Below, in pieces: positions 51,853 to 60,451 of a stretch of 64,000 nucleotides of DNA. Every line of letters begins with the position of its first letter. Positions within the stretch are counted from its first letter, which is position 1. Source of the DNA: DRPN01 sp964599235 (lineage in GTDB: Bacteria > Bacteroidota > Bacteroidia > Bacteroidales > VadinHA17); assembly GCA_964599235.1 (NCBI GenBank), contig CAZRDX010000046.1:1-64000 (forward strand), written 5' to 3'. The translations under genes and the position numbers were made by a program. The notes under the pieces are model-generated. The model saw nothing but the letters and a program-made list of their open reading frames with translations. It ran no database searches and was not told the DNA's origin.

Positions 51853-52018
51853 AAAAGAAAAAACAGGTGCGTTGCCGCACCTGTTTTCCCGTATTAACCC
51901 TTTTATTAACCTAAACCAAAAAACCTACTGCTTTTGCCTATGGACCGTCGAAAGGCCGTGTTCTTTTCGGCTCTTTTCTACTTGATCTTACGGCTTTTTT
52001 CGTTTTTTGTTTCATTGT
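51853..52018 (-). ncRNA. Candidate small RNA, copy B
   Basis: Same 49-nt element (51888-51936) followed on the minus strand by a 12-bp stem (arms 51860-51871 and 51876-51887, core CAGGTGCG/CGCACCTG) and a U-rich tail. No sigma-54 site precedes it. TACTTTTG on the minus strand at 52024-52031 fits TAnnTTTG and would start an RNA near 52020. Extent is uncertain. Confidence 0.4.
51888..51936. repeat. Direct repeat copy B (49 bp)
   Basis: All 49 positions match copy A. The adjoining stem differs in sequence (CAGGTGCG against GCAGATGC) but remains fully paired. Homology extends weakly to a CCATA on the outer side. Confidence 0.97.
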
Positions 52019-52043
52019 CGATCCAAAAGTAGGGCATTTTTCT

Positions 52044-52083
52044 GTTAAGAAGGGTTAAGGGATGTTAAAGAGTGTTAAAAGAA
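52044..52083 (+). promoter_or_regulatory. Four GTTAA direct repeats, 10-bp period, upstream of rprX
   Basis: GTTAA starts at 52044, 52054, 52064 and 52074. The last ends 27 bp before the -7 box of rprX. Such phased pentamers are typical of OmpR/PhoB-type response-regulator sites. It also lies just upstream of the candidate minus-strand promoter of copy B. Confidence 0.65.
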
Positions 52084-52105
52084 GAGTTCTTCCCCGTCTT
52101 TGGAG

Positions 52106-52113
52106 TATCTTTG
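52106..52113 (+). promoter_or_regulatory. -7 box of rprX (TATCTTTG)
   Basis: Exact TAnnTTTG. Only 7 nt separate it from the ATG at 52121, so the mRNA may be nearly leaderless. The -33 position reads AAGA, not TTTG, which fits an activator-dependent promoter. Confidence 0.55.
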
Positions 52114-52120
52114 TTACAGG

Positions 52121-53581
52121 ATGAACAAGCGGACCATCTGGATATTGAGCGGCATTATGGGGCTGGGCATGGTCGCGCTGGTGACGGTGCAGATGTTGTG
52201 GCTCGACCATGCGTTGCAGGTGAAGAGCTCCCAGTTCAGCCGGCAGGTCAACCTGGCGCTGCACAAAGTGGTGACCCGGCTGGAGCAGCAGGAGGTTTAC
52301 CAGGCTGTCCGTGAGGAGATCCTCTTCCAGCGGGGAAGCGTTTCCTCATTCACCCCTCCTCCTGTACTCCGCTCCTCTGCCCATCCTCTTACGGCGGACG
52401 ATACCGCCCTGCTCAAAGGACGTATCGAATCGATCCTCAACAACAACCGTCTGCCCCGTGGCACCCTCACCCAACAGGAACGAACCACCCTCGTCACCCG
52501 CATCCTCCAGCGACTGGAGATGACCCCTCCCGATATCTCCGAACGCATCGAACCCATCGAACTGTTCTACCTCATCCGCGATGTTCTGGCCGAATATGGC
52601 ATCCACGAGTCTTTCGAGTTCGCCATTGTCGGTCCCCACGACCGCCTGATCTACCGCACTCCAGGTTATGACCCCGGCAACCAGCGTGTTACCCGTTTCG
52701 AACAACCGCTTTTCCCCAACGACATTGTCAGCCAGGGCAACCGCCTTATCCTTTATTTCCCCCGCGAACACAAATTCCTCGTCCGGTCCCTCGGCGTGGT
52801 AGGCTATACCTCTATCGCTCTCACCCTCTTCTTCATGGCCGTTTTCCTGGGAACTCTCTACATCATTTTCCGCCAGAAAAAACTCTCCGACATCAAGACC
52901 GACTTCGTCAACAACATGACCCACGAGCTCAAGACCCCCATCTCCACCATCTCCCTGGCCTCGCAGATGCTTAAGGATCATTCCATTGCCACCGACAAGA
53001 AAAACATCGACCGCATCGCCTCCATCATCGAGGAAGAGACCCGGCGCCTCAGCCATCAGGTGGAAAAAGTCCTCCAGATGGCCATCTTCGAGAAAGGGAA
53101 ACTGAAACTTCGACGCAAGGTGACCGACATTCATGAGATCCTCACGAATGTCATCAACAATTTCTCCATACGCCTCCAGAAAAGAGAGGGAAAGATCGTG
53201 CACGACTTCCTGGCAACCGATCCATATGTCGAAGTCGATGAGGTGCACATCACCAATGTCTTCGCCAACCTGGTGGACAATGCCATCAAATATTCCACCG
53301 AAGCCCCCCTGATCTATATACGCACCCGCGACACCGCCAAAGGGCTGGAAGTGATGGTCCGCGACAACGGCATCGGCATGTCCAAAGAACACCTGAAAAA
53401 GATCTTCGACCAGTTCTACCGGGTCCCAACAGGCAACATTCACAATACCAAAGGTTTCGGACTGGGACTCAGCTATGTCAAGAAGGTGGTGGAGGCTCAC
53501 GGCGGGCGCATCACGGTGGAGAGCCAGCCGGGCAAAGGCACCACCTTCACCATCCTGCTGCCACACGAAAAGAACGGATAA
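52121..53581 (+). CDS. rprX: RprX-like sensor histidine kinase
   Basis: 486 residues: TM helix 1 (about 5-28), periplasmic sensor of about 195 residues, TM helix 2 (about 226-250), HisKA with H268 in NNMTHELKTPISTISLA, and HATPase with N387 in FANLVDNAIKYS, DNGIGMSKEHL and GFGLGLSYVKKV. The pair with the next gene matches RprX/RprY of Bacteroides. The signal is unknown. The start at 52121 is preferred over a TTG at 52100. Confidence 0.88.
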   Translation: MNKRTIWILSGIMGLGMVALVTVQMLWLDHALQVKSSQFSRQVNLALHKVVTRLEQQEVYQAVREEILFQRGSVSSFTPPPVLRSSAHPLTADDTALLKGRIESILNNNRLPRGTLTQQERTTLVTRILQRLEMTPPDISERIEPIELFYLIRDVLAEYGIHESFEFAIVGPHDRLIYRTPGYDPGNQRVTRFEQPLFPNDIVSQGNRLILYFPREHKFLVRSLGVVGYTSIALTLFFMAVFLGTLYIIFRQKKLSDIKTDFVNNMTHELKTPISTISLASQMLKDHSIATDKKNIDRIASIIEEETRRLSHQVEKVLQMAIFEKGKLKLRRKVTDIHEILTNVINNFSIRLQKREGKIVHDFLATDPYVEVDEVHITNVFANLVDNAIKYSTEAPLIYIRTRDTAKGLEVMVRDNGIGMSKEHLKKIFDQFYRVPTGNIHNTKGFGLGLSYVKKVVEAHGGRITVESQPGKGTTFTILLPHEKNG

Positions 53582-53594
53582 AAAACGAGCGACC

Positions 53595-54284
53595 ATGGAA
53601 AATACCAAAACACGGATCCTGCTGGCCGAGGATGATGAGAACCTCGGCATGCTGCTCAAGGAATACCTCGAGGCCAAAGGCTATGAGACGGTCCTCTTCA
53701 CCGACGGCGACCGTGCCTACAAAGGCTTTGTCACCGATCACTATGATCTGTGTCTTCTCGACATCATGATGCCCGTGAAGGACGGCTTCACGCTGGCCCG
53801 CGAGATCCGTGAACTCAACTCCGACATCCCCATCGTCTTCCTGACGGCCAAGTCGATGAAAGAGGATGTCATCGAAGGGTTCCGCACCGGCGCCGACGAT
53901 TACATCACCAAGCCTTTCAGCATGGAAGAGCTGCTCTTCCGCATCGAAGCCATCCTGCGCCGCACACGGAACAACGACCATACCCGTGAAAGCGAGCTGA
54001 AGATCGGAAAATATATTTTCGACACCACCAAGCAGGAACTGCGCCTCGGAGACAAGGTGCAGAAACTCACCACCAAGGAATCCGAGCTGCTGCGACTGCT
54101 ATACAACCACCGCAACCAGATCCTCGAACGCAACTTCGCCCTGCGCACCATTTGGATGGACGAAAGCTATTTCAACGCCCGCAGCATGGACGTCTACATC
54201 ACCAAACTGAGAAAATACCTGAAAGACGATCCTTCCGTCGAGATCATCAACATCCACGGCAAAGGATACCGCCTGGTCTGCTGA
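53595..54284 (+). CDS. rprY: RprY-like OmpR-family response regulator
   Basis: 229 residues: receiver domain with acidic D13/D14, phosphorylation site D56 in LLDIMMPVKDGF and K86 in VFLTAKS. A winged-helix DNA-binding domain follows at about 130-227 (KLTTKESELLRLLYNHRN, ARSMDVYITKLRKYL, IINIHGKGYRLV). It lies 13 bp after the kinase. It likely binds the GTTAA array upstream of rprX; this is inference. Confidence 0.9.
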   Translation: MENTKTRILLAEDDENLGMLLKEYLEAKGYETVLFTDGDRAYKGFVTDHYDLCLLDIMMPVKDGFTLAREIRELNSDIPIVFLTAKSMKEDVIEGFRTGADDYITKPFSMEELLFRIEAILRRTRNNDHTRESELKIGKYIFDTTKQELRLGDKVQKLTTKESELLRLLYNHRNQILERNFALRTIWMDESYFNARSMDVYITKLRKYLKDDPSVEIINIHGKGYRLVC

Positions 54285-54290
54285 AGCTCT

Positions 54291-54977
54291 TTACTCGATA
54301 CCCACCAGCTCGGAAGAATTCTCCAGCTTGCCTTTCTTGTTGTAGGTCTCGGATCTCACCGTGCCCACGTTCCTGGCATACCAGGTGACCGTTTTCACAT
54401 GGCTTTTGACAAAGCCCACCTTCGCATCCGTGTCGTAGGTCAGCTTCACACAGTCAAACGTGCCGGCAGGCGTCGTCACCTTTTCCCGGCCCTCCACTTT
54501 CCTGTTGGTGATCCTCGAAGAGATCGTCAACAGTTTGACCCCGTTGTTGCGGATCACCACTGTCACCTCCCCGTCGGGCAGCACATCCCCCGCTTTCATG
54601 TTCGAAGGCAACGCCAGATCATGCGAGGTGACCTCCATGTCCATGTTCCCGTAATTCTTCAGAAGATCCGCGACCGACGACTTCATGTCAATATAGAACT
54701 CTCCCCCCTTGCAATAGAACTCCAAAAGGAAAGTATCCGTAAGCTCCCCCTTTTCTGTTTCAAACCACTCCTCGATAGCGATCTTTTTCCCGTCAGGGGT
54801 CTTCTCCACATCCTTCACCCGATAAAACATCCTGGAGGTAGGCTTGTGCTTGGCATCATAATTCTGGATGGTCAGTTTCTTCCCTTTTTCGGTGGGAAAA
54901 TAGAAATCACATTCCTGAGCATTCAGAACGGACAGAAGGGCAAAGAAACCCACTACAAAAAAAAGAAGTCTTTTCAT
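54291..54977 (-). CDS. Secreted DUF3108-like protein
   Basis: 228 residues with a signal peptide (MKRLLFFVVGFFALLSVLNA). The beta-rich body includes TTPAGTFDCVKLTYD and VTWYARNVGTVRSETYNKKGKL, the arrangement of DUF3108/TapB-like proteins of Bacteroidota. The function is unknown. The stop faces rprY with a 6-bp gap. Start at 54977 (second Met) gives the better signal peptide; 54983 is the alternative. Confidence 0.68.
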   Translation of the reverse strand: MKRLLFFVVGFFALLSVLNAQECDFYFPTEKGKKLTIQNYDAKHKPTSRMFYRVKDVEKTPDGKKIAIEEWFETEKGELTDTFLLEFYCKGGEFYIDMKSSVADLLKNYGNMDMEVTSHDLALPSNMKAGDVLPDGEVTVVIRNNGVKLLTISSRITNRKVEGREKVTTPAGTFDCVKLTYDTDAKVGFVKSHVKTVTWYARNVGTVRSETYNKKGKLENSSELVGIE

Positions 54978-55051
54978 GATCAAAAGTTTTTAGATGGTGT
55001 CTGATGATAAAATGGATTTATGTTTTTCTTTCGTTCCGCTCTGCAGGGAGG

Positions 55052-56839
55052 TCAGTCCAGCTTCAATACGGCCAGGAAAGCCTGTTGCGGCACTTCGACG
55101 TTTCCCACCTGACGCATCCTTTTTTTGCCTTTCTTCTGTTTTTCCAGAAGCTTTCTTTTCCGTGTGATGTCCCCGCCATAACATTTGGCTGTCACATCCT
55201 TGCGCAAAGCCTTGATCGTTTCACGGGCGATGATCTTCGAGCCGATGGCCGCCTGGATGGCGATGTCGAACTGCTGCCGCGGGATCAGCTCTTTCAGCTT
55301 GACGCATATCCTCCTGCCGAAGCTGTATGCATAATCCCGGTGGATCAGGGTGGAAAGGGCATCCACCATCTCGCCGTTGAGGAGGATGTCGAGCCGCACC
55401 AGCGAAGCCGGCTTGTATCCTGCCGGGGAATAATCGAACGATGCGTAACCCCGCGAGATGCTTTTCAGCTTGTCATAGAAATCGAAGACGATCTCTGCCA
55501 GCGGCATCTCAAAGGTCAGCTCCACCCGGTCGCTGGTAAGATAGACCTGATTCTTGAGCGTGCCTCTTTTGTCGATGCAGAGTTTCATGATCGGCCCCAC
55601 GAACTCGGCCTTGGAGATCACCTGGGCAGTGATGTAGGGCTCCTCGATATGGTCGATATGCGTAGGATCGGGCAGTCCCGAGGGGTTGTGCACCTCGATC
55701 ACTTCACCCTGGGTGGTGAACACCTTGTACGAGACGTTGGGCACCGTGGTGATGACGTTCATATTGAACTCGCGGTCGAGACGCTCCTGGATGATCTCCA
55801 TGTGGAGCAGGCCCAGAAAGCCGCAGCGAAAGCCGAAGCCCAGGGCAGCCGACGATTCGGGCTCGAACGTCAGCGAAGCATCGTTGAGATGCAGTTTCTC
55901 CATCGAAGCCCGCAACTCCTCGTAATCATCGGCATCTACGGGATAGATGCCGGCAAAGACCATCGGCTTGACATCCTCGAACCCTTCGATCGCCTTCTCA
56001 CACGGACGTTCCACATGGGTGATGGTATCCCCCACCTTCACCTCGCTGGAGTTCTTGATGCCCGAGATGATATATCCCACGTCGCCGGCGCGGAGCACAT
56101 CGCGCGGCTCGTTCTTCAGTTTCAGCACCCCGATCTCGTCGGCGATGTAGTCCCGGCCCGTAGCCACGAACTTCACATGATCACCGGTACGGAGCTCACC
56201 GTTGAAGATCTTGAAATAAGCATAGATCCCGCGGAAAGGATTGTACACCGAGTCGAAGATGAGCGCCTGCAGAGGGGCTTCCGGATCGCCCTGCGGCGGA
56301 GGGATACGGCGGACGATCTCCTCCAGGATCCTGTCAACCCCCATGCCCGTTTTACCGCTGGCCTCGATGATCTCGTCCCGGTCGCATCCTACCAGGTCGA
56401 CGATCTGATCCTTTACCTCCTCCGGCATGGCGTTCGGCAGATCCATCTTGTTGAGCACAGGGATGATCTCCAGATCATGCTCGATGGCCAGATAGAGATT
56501 GGAGATGGTCTGTGCCTGGATACCCTGGGTGGCATCGACCACCAGCAACGCCCCCTCACAGGCCGCAATGGAACGGGAGACCTCGTACGAGAAATCCACA
56601 TGCCCCGGCGTATCGATCAGGTTAAGATGGTACAGCTCCCCCTCATAGCGGTATTCCATCTGGATGGCGTGGCTCTTGATGGTGATGCCCCGTTCCCGCT
56701 CCAGATCCATGTCGTCGAGCACCTGCTCCTGGAACTCCCGTTCATCGAGGGCTCCCGTCTTGAGCAGCAGCTGGTCGGCCAGCGTGCTCTTGCCGTGGTC
56801 GATATGGGCGATGATACAGAAATTTCGAATGTTCTCCAT
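55052..56839 (-). CDS. lepA: Elongation factor 4 (LepA)
   Basis: Ribosome back-translocating GTPase. 595 residues from the ATG at 56839 (MENIRNFCIIAHIDHGKSTL). G1 AHIDHGKS, G3 DTPGH near 78 and G4 NKMD near 132 are intact, and the C-terminal LepA-specific domain is present (YGGDITRKRKLLEKQKKGKK near 558). The very long frame on the opposite strand is its shadow. Confidence 0.97.
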   Translation of the reverse strand: MENIRNFCIIAHIDHGKSTLADQLLLKTGALDEREFQEQVLDDMDLERERGITIKSHAIQMEYRYEGELYHLNLIDTPGHVDFSYEVSRSIAACEGALLVVDATQGIQAQTISNLYLAIEHDLEIIPVLNKMDLPNAMPEEVKDQIVDLVGCDRDEIIEASGKTGMGVDRILEEIVRRIPPPQGDPEAPLQALIFDSVYNPFRGIYAYFKIFNGELRTGDHVKFVATGRDYIADEIGVLKLKNEPRDVLRAGDVGYIISGIKNSSEVKVGDTITHVERPCEKAIEGFEDVKPMVFAGIYPVDADDYEELRASMEKLHLNDASLTFEPESSAALGFGFRCGFLGLLHMEIIQERLDREFNMNVITTVPNVSYKVFTTQGEVIEVHNPSGLPDPTHIDHIEEPYITAQVISKAEFVGPIMKLCIDKRGTLKNQVYLTSDRVELTFEMPLAEIVFDFYDKLKSISRGYASFDYSPAGYKPASLVRLDILLNGEMVDALSTLIHRDYAYSFGRRICVKLKELIPRQQFDIAIQAAIGSKIIARETIKALRKDVTAKCYGGDITRKRKLLEKQKKGKKRMRQVGNVEVPQQAFLAVLKLD

Positions 56840-56860
56840 GCGCTTCGTCCCTTCCATCTC

Positions 56861-57649
56861 TTATTCGTTCAGCTCCTTCAGTGTCACCTTGCGCGGGTGG
56901 CCGGGCAGCCCAAAGACCGAGTCCGACAGCTTGCGCTGCTTCACCCGTTTCACCTCTGTGATCACCTCATAACCATAACCGTACTCCTTCACCCGCATGG
57001 GATACCCCCTTGTCTGCATGTAGATGTAACGCGGATGGCTGCGGTAATGAAACCCCTGTTCGTAATATTTCGTGATACGGTTGAAGATGTCGTAGTAGCG
57101 TTCCAGCATCGGCAGACGCAACAGCTCCAGGTCAGGGGCGATCCAGTCGTCCTCTACGGGGATCTGGTTGACATAGACGGTATAGACCCTCGTGGGAAAG
57201 CCTGCGATCTCCTTGCCTTCCCTGGTCTGTGTCACCTGGATCAGCAACTGGTCGTGGAGGATCACCGTCGAGTCGGGCAACTGCAGCTGCTTGAGCATAC
57301 GCTCAAAGCTCTTCATCGCTTGCGCCTTCTCCGAAGGCGAATAGTCGCTGATCTTTTTCATGAACTGTTCCCGCAACAACACCGCCATATCCTTGTCGTA
57401 ATCATCGATGGTACCCTCCCAGTATACTTTCTTACGGGGATCATAAAAACGGATGATGCCGGTATTGAGGTTGATGATGGTGGTCAGATCCTCCTCATCG
57501 AAACGGATGAAATAATCCTGGGCAAACACTTTCCGTTTCTGTTTTTTCCGAGTGTCGGTGAAACGGCTCTGTTCCTTGATGACCCAGCCGGCATGAGCCA
57601 GGGGCAGGAGGAAGAAGAGCATGGCCAGGAGCACGACAGACTTTTTCAT
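56861..57649 (-). CDS. Secreted DUF4412-like protein
   Basis: 262 residues with a signal peptide (MKKSVVLLAMLFFLLPLAHA). WVIKEQSRFTDTRKKQKRKVFAQDYFIRF and MAVLLREQFMKKISDYSPSEK are in parts visible; the beta-strand pattern IRFDEEDLTTIINLNTGIIRFYDPRKKVYWEG resembles DUF4412. Function unknown. It is 21 bp upstream of lepA on the same strand. Confidence 0.66.
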   Translation of the reverse strand: MKKSVVLLAMLFFLLPLAHAGWVIKEQSRFTDTRKKQKRKVFAQDYFIRFDEEDLTTIINLNTGIIRFYDPRKKVYWEGTIDDYDKDMAVLLREQFMKKISDYSPSEKAQAMKSFERMLKQLQLPDSTVILHDQLLIQVTQTREGKEIAGFPTRVYTVYVNQIPVEDDWIAPDLELLRLPMLERYYDIFNRITKYYEQGFHYRSHPRYIYMQTRGYPMRVKEYGYGYEVITEVKRVKQRKLSDSVFGLPGHPRKVTLKELNE

Positions 57650-57715
57650 GGGGATCTCCGGAAGCATGGTTATACGACTGTAAAATTAGCGATTTTTGCT
57701 TTAGCCGGAAAAAGC

Positions 57716-57743
57716 GAAAGCCCTTCCGGCCGGAAGGGCTTTC
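57716..57743. terminator. Intrinsic terminator after groEL
   Basis: A perfect 28-bp palindrome, GAAAGCCCTTCCGG and its complement. The minus-strand reading is followed by GCTTTTTCC. It separates groEL from the DUF4412-like gene, whose weak -7 box TAATTTTA lies at 57681-57688 on the minus strand. Confidence 0.85.
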
Positions 57744-57804
57744 TTTTGAACGGTTGTTGTATCTCGTGTCCGCAGGTTTTTCCGGCGAACATACCGGCGG
57801 GTGA

Positions 57805-59445
57805 TCAATACATGCCACCCATGCCGCCCATACCGGCTGCACCGCCACCGGCAGGAGCAGGATTCTCCTCTTCCTTCTCGGTGATGATGCACTCGGTCGT
57901 CAGCAACATACCGGCCACCGAAGCAGCGTTCTCCAGGGCGATACGGGCGACCTTGGTAGGATCGATCACACCGGCTTCGTAGAGTTTCTCGTACTTGTCG
58001 GTACGGGCATTGTACCCGAAGTCGTCCTTGCCCTCACGCACTTTCTGCACCACGATCGAGCCTTCCACGCCGGCATTCTCGGCGATGGTGCGGATGGGCT
58101 CTTCGAGGGCCCGTTTCACGATGGCAATGCCGATGTTCTGATCTTCGTTCTCGCCCTTCAGATCTTTCAGGGCATCCACGGCACGCAGGTAAGCCACCCC
58201 GCCGCCCGGCACGATACCTTCTTCGATGGCAGCACGCGTAGCGCTCAGAGCGTCATCCACACGGTCTTTCTTCTCCTTCATCTCCACTTCGGAAGCTGCA
58301 CCCACATAGAGGACAGCCACACCGCCGGCCAGCTTGGCCAGACGCTCCTGCAGCTTCTCTTTGTCATAGTCGGAAGTGGAGACCTCGATCTGCTTCTTGA
58401 TCTGTTTCACGCGTGCCTCGATCTTCTCGCTGTCACCGGCACCGTTGACGATCGTGGTGTTCTCCTTGTCGATGGTCACTTTCTCGCACTGACCGAGCAT
58501 ATCGAGCGTAGCATGCTCGAGCTTGAGACCTTTCTCTTCGGAGATGACTGTACCGCCGGTGAGGATGGCGATGTCTTCGAGCATCTCTTTCCTGCGGTCG
58601 CCGAAACCGGGAGCTTTCACGGCAGCCACACGCAGCGAACCACGCAGCTTGTTCACCACCAGCGTAGCCAATGCTTCGCCTTCCACATCCTCGGCCACGA
58701 TCAGCAACGGACGCCCTGCCTGCGAAGTGGCTTCCAAGATCGGAAGAAGATCCTTCATGGTCGAGATCTTCTTGTCATGCAGCAGGATGTAAGGATGCTC
58801 CAGCACGGCTTCCATCTTTTCGGCATCGGTGATGAAATAAGGCGAGATGTAGCCGCGGTCGAACTGCATCCCTTCCACCACCTCGACCGTGGTCTCGATA
58901 CCTTTGGCCTCTTCGACGGTGATCACACCTTCTTTCTTCACTTTCCTCATGGCTTCGGCGATCAGCTCACCGATGGCCGGATCGTTGTTGGCCGAGATGC
59001 TGGCCACCTGCTCGATCTTCTTGAAGTCATCGCCCACGGTCTCCGACATCTCCTTGAGCTTCTCGACCACCTTCTGCACGGCCAGGTCGATCCCCCGTTT
59101 CAGGTCCATGGGATTGGCACCGGCCGTCACGTTCTTCAGCCCCACACCGTAGATGGCCTGAGCCAGCACCGAAGCGGTGGTGGTACCATCACCTGCGTTG
59201 TCGGCGGTCTTCGAAGCCACCTCTTTGACCATCTGGGCTCCCATGTTCTCAAAAGGATCCTCCAGCTCGATCTCCTTGGCCACCGTCACACCATCCTTGG
59301 TCACCTGCGGAGCACCGAACTTCTTGTCCAGAACGACATTACGACCCTTGGGACCCAGCGTCACCTTGACACTGTCAGCAAGAATGTCGACACCTTTCTT
59401 AAGCAAATCCCTTGCTTCTATGTCAAACTTGATTTCTTTTGCCAT
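57805..59445 (-). CDS. groL: Chaperonin GroEL
   Basis: 546 residues, the usual length. Begins MAKEIKFDIEARDLLKKGVD, with the ATP site GDGTTTASVLAQAI near 86 and VALAAVEEG-type block replaced by AAIEEGIVPGGGVAYLRA near 395-412. It ends in the Gly/Met tail GGMGGMY. It folds proteins with the GroES encoded 51 bp upstream. Confidence 0.98.
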   Translation of the reverse strand: MAKEIKFDIEARDLLKKGVDILADSVKVTLGPKGRNVVLDKKFGAPQVTKDGVTVAKEIELEDPFENMGAQMVKEVASKTADNAGDGTTTASVLAQAIYGVGLKNVTAGANPMDLKRGIDLAVQKVVEKLKEMSETVGDDFKKIEQVASISANNDPAIGELIAEAMRKVKKEGVITVEEAKGIETTVEVVEGMQFDRGYISPYFITDAEKMEAVLEHPYILLHDKKISTMKDLLPILEATSQAGRPLLIVAEDVEGEALATLVVNKLRGSLRVAAVKAPGFGDRRKEMLEDIAILTGGTVISEEKGLKLEHATLDMLGQCEKVTIDKENTTIVNGAGDSEKIEARVKQIKKQIEVSTSDYDKEKLQERLAKLAGGVAVLYVGAASEVEMKEKKDRVDDALSATRAAIEEGIVPGGGVAYLRAVDALKDLKGENEDQNIGIAIVKRALEEPIRTIAENAGVEGSIVVQKVREGKDDFGYNARTDKYEKLYEAGVIDPTKVARIALENAASVAGMLLTTECIITEKEEENPAPAGGGAAGMGGMGGMY

Positions 59446-59496
59446 TGTTCTTTTGTTTTAAGGTTAACTATTTGATGTTTCTTTTTTCTTTGATGA

Positions 59497-59775
59497 TTAC
59501 AATACAGCCAGCAAATCCGACTGGCGCATGATCAGATAATCCTTACCGTCGAGGGTGATCTCCGTACCCGCATATTTTCCGTAGAGCACCTTATCACCCG
59601 GTTTCACTTCCATTTTCTCATCGCCGGTGCCTTTGCCTACGGCCACGACGGTACCTACCAACGGCTTCTCCTTGGCCGTATCCGGGATGATGATCCCGCT
59701 GGCGGTCTTCTCTTCGGCAGGTTCCGGCCGGACAACCACCCGGTCCCCCAAAGGCTGGATCTTGATCTTCTCCAT
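59497..59775 (-). CDS. groS: Co-chaperonin GroES
   Basis: 92 residues from the ATG at 59775 (MEKIKIQPLGDRVVVRP). Contains the mobile loop region EEKTASGIIIPDTAKEKP and GDKVLYGKYAGTEI. First gene of the chaperonin operon. No CIRCE repeat is seen upstream; instead a sigma-54-like motif lies at 59827-59843. Confidence 0.96.
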   Translation of the reverse strand: MEKIKIQPLGDRVVVRPEPAEEKTASGIIIPDTAKEKPLVGTVVAVGKGTGDEKMEVKPGDKVLYGKYAGTEITLDGKDYLIMRQSDLLAVL

Positions 59776-59826
59776 ATTCCGTTCGCTTTTCGGATTAAAC
59801 ATGATTTTACATACCGCGCCTCTTTT

Positions 59827-59843
59827 ATCAGAATCTGTGCCAA
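59827..59843 (-). promoter_or_regulatory. Imperfect -24/-12-like motif upstream of groES
   Basis: Minus strand TGGCAC at 59838-59843 and TGAT at 59827-59830. The spacing is right but the -12 GC is GA. It is 52 nt or more from the ATG. Weak, and could be coincidence. The rest of the 269-bp groES-secG gap shows only the secG terminator. Confidence 0.3.
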
Positions 59844-59975
59844 AGCCTTCCTGTCACTCCGGCGGGACAGAATAACAGGGAACACTCGCGGGTGAGACAC
59901 TATCCATCAGAAAGACCCAAGGGCACGAAAACACTGTCCTTCAAGTCAATACGATATTTTCCCGAAAAAATGTAT

Positions 59976-60017
59976 GGAAATAAAAAAGGTGTCAGTTTTA
60001 TGACATCCTGACACCTT
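59976..60017 (-). terminator. Intrinsic terminator of secG
   Basis: AAGGTGTCAG (minus strand, from 60017) pairs with CTGACACCTT ending at 59986, with a 12-nt loop and a T-run after it. Confidence 0.87.
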
Positions 60018-60044
60018 CCTTCGTTTTTTTCAAACAGGCGTTGT

Positions 60045-60449
60045 TTACTGGCCGCCCTGGTTATTGCCGTTCTGCTGTTGTCCTTGGCCCTCTGCATTGC
60101 CTTGTCCCTGGGCAGCGGGATTGTTCTGATCAGGCAAAGCTGTGGGGAGCGTCGGAATGGCATCCGGATTGATGGCCCGCTCCACCTGGTCCTCGATGAG
60201 CGAACGCTGCACCTTGTTCTGCCGCGGGATCAGCGCCGTGGCCAGCAACGACAACACCACGATGGCCACCGCCAGCGTCCAGGTGGTCTTCTCCAGCACA
60301 TCGGTGGTCTTACGTGCTCCCATCAGCTGACCCGCACCCGAAAAGTTCGCAGCCAGCCCGCCCCCTTTCGAGTCCTGTACCAGCACCACCAGGATCAACA
60401 AGATGCTCGCCAGGATGATCACTATCGATACGATCGTATAACCCAACAT
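60045..60449 (-). CDS. secG: Preprotein translocase subunit SecG
   Basis: 134 residues with two TM helices (about 4-24 and 55-75), the conserved QDSKGGGLAANFSG loop between them and a Gln/Asn-rich C-tail (about 100-134) typical of Bacteroidota. Increases SecYEG export efficiency. Two bp after the KE-rich TPR gene. Confidence 0.93.
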   Translation of the reverse strand: MLGYTIVSIVIILASILLILVVLVQDSKGGGLAANFSGAGQLMGARKTTDVLEKTTWTLAVAIVVLSLLATALIPRQNKVQRSLIEDQVERAINPDAIPTLPTALPDQNNPAAQGQGNAEGQGQQQNGNNQGGQ

Positions 60450-60451
60450 AA

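Noticed and set aside
51570..51854. 94-codon plus-strand frame in the non-coding region
   Set aside because: Runs through the terminator hairpin and repeat A; composition is unlike nearby genes and no family motif is seen.
51594..51936. Two-unit CRISPR-like array
   Set aside because: Only two repeats, 217 bp of sequence between them, hairpins with U-tracts, no cas genes.
55004..57982. 992-codon open frame on the plus strand opposite lepA and the DUF4412-like gene
   Set aside because: His/Leu/Asp-rich antisense reading typical of high-GC genes; lepA on the other strand has all GTPase motifs.
59776..59985. CIRCE element for HrcA before groES
   Set aside because: No TTAGCACTC-N9-GAGTGCTAA or close variant found on either strand.
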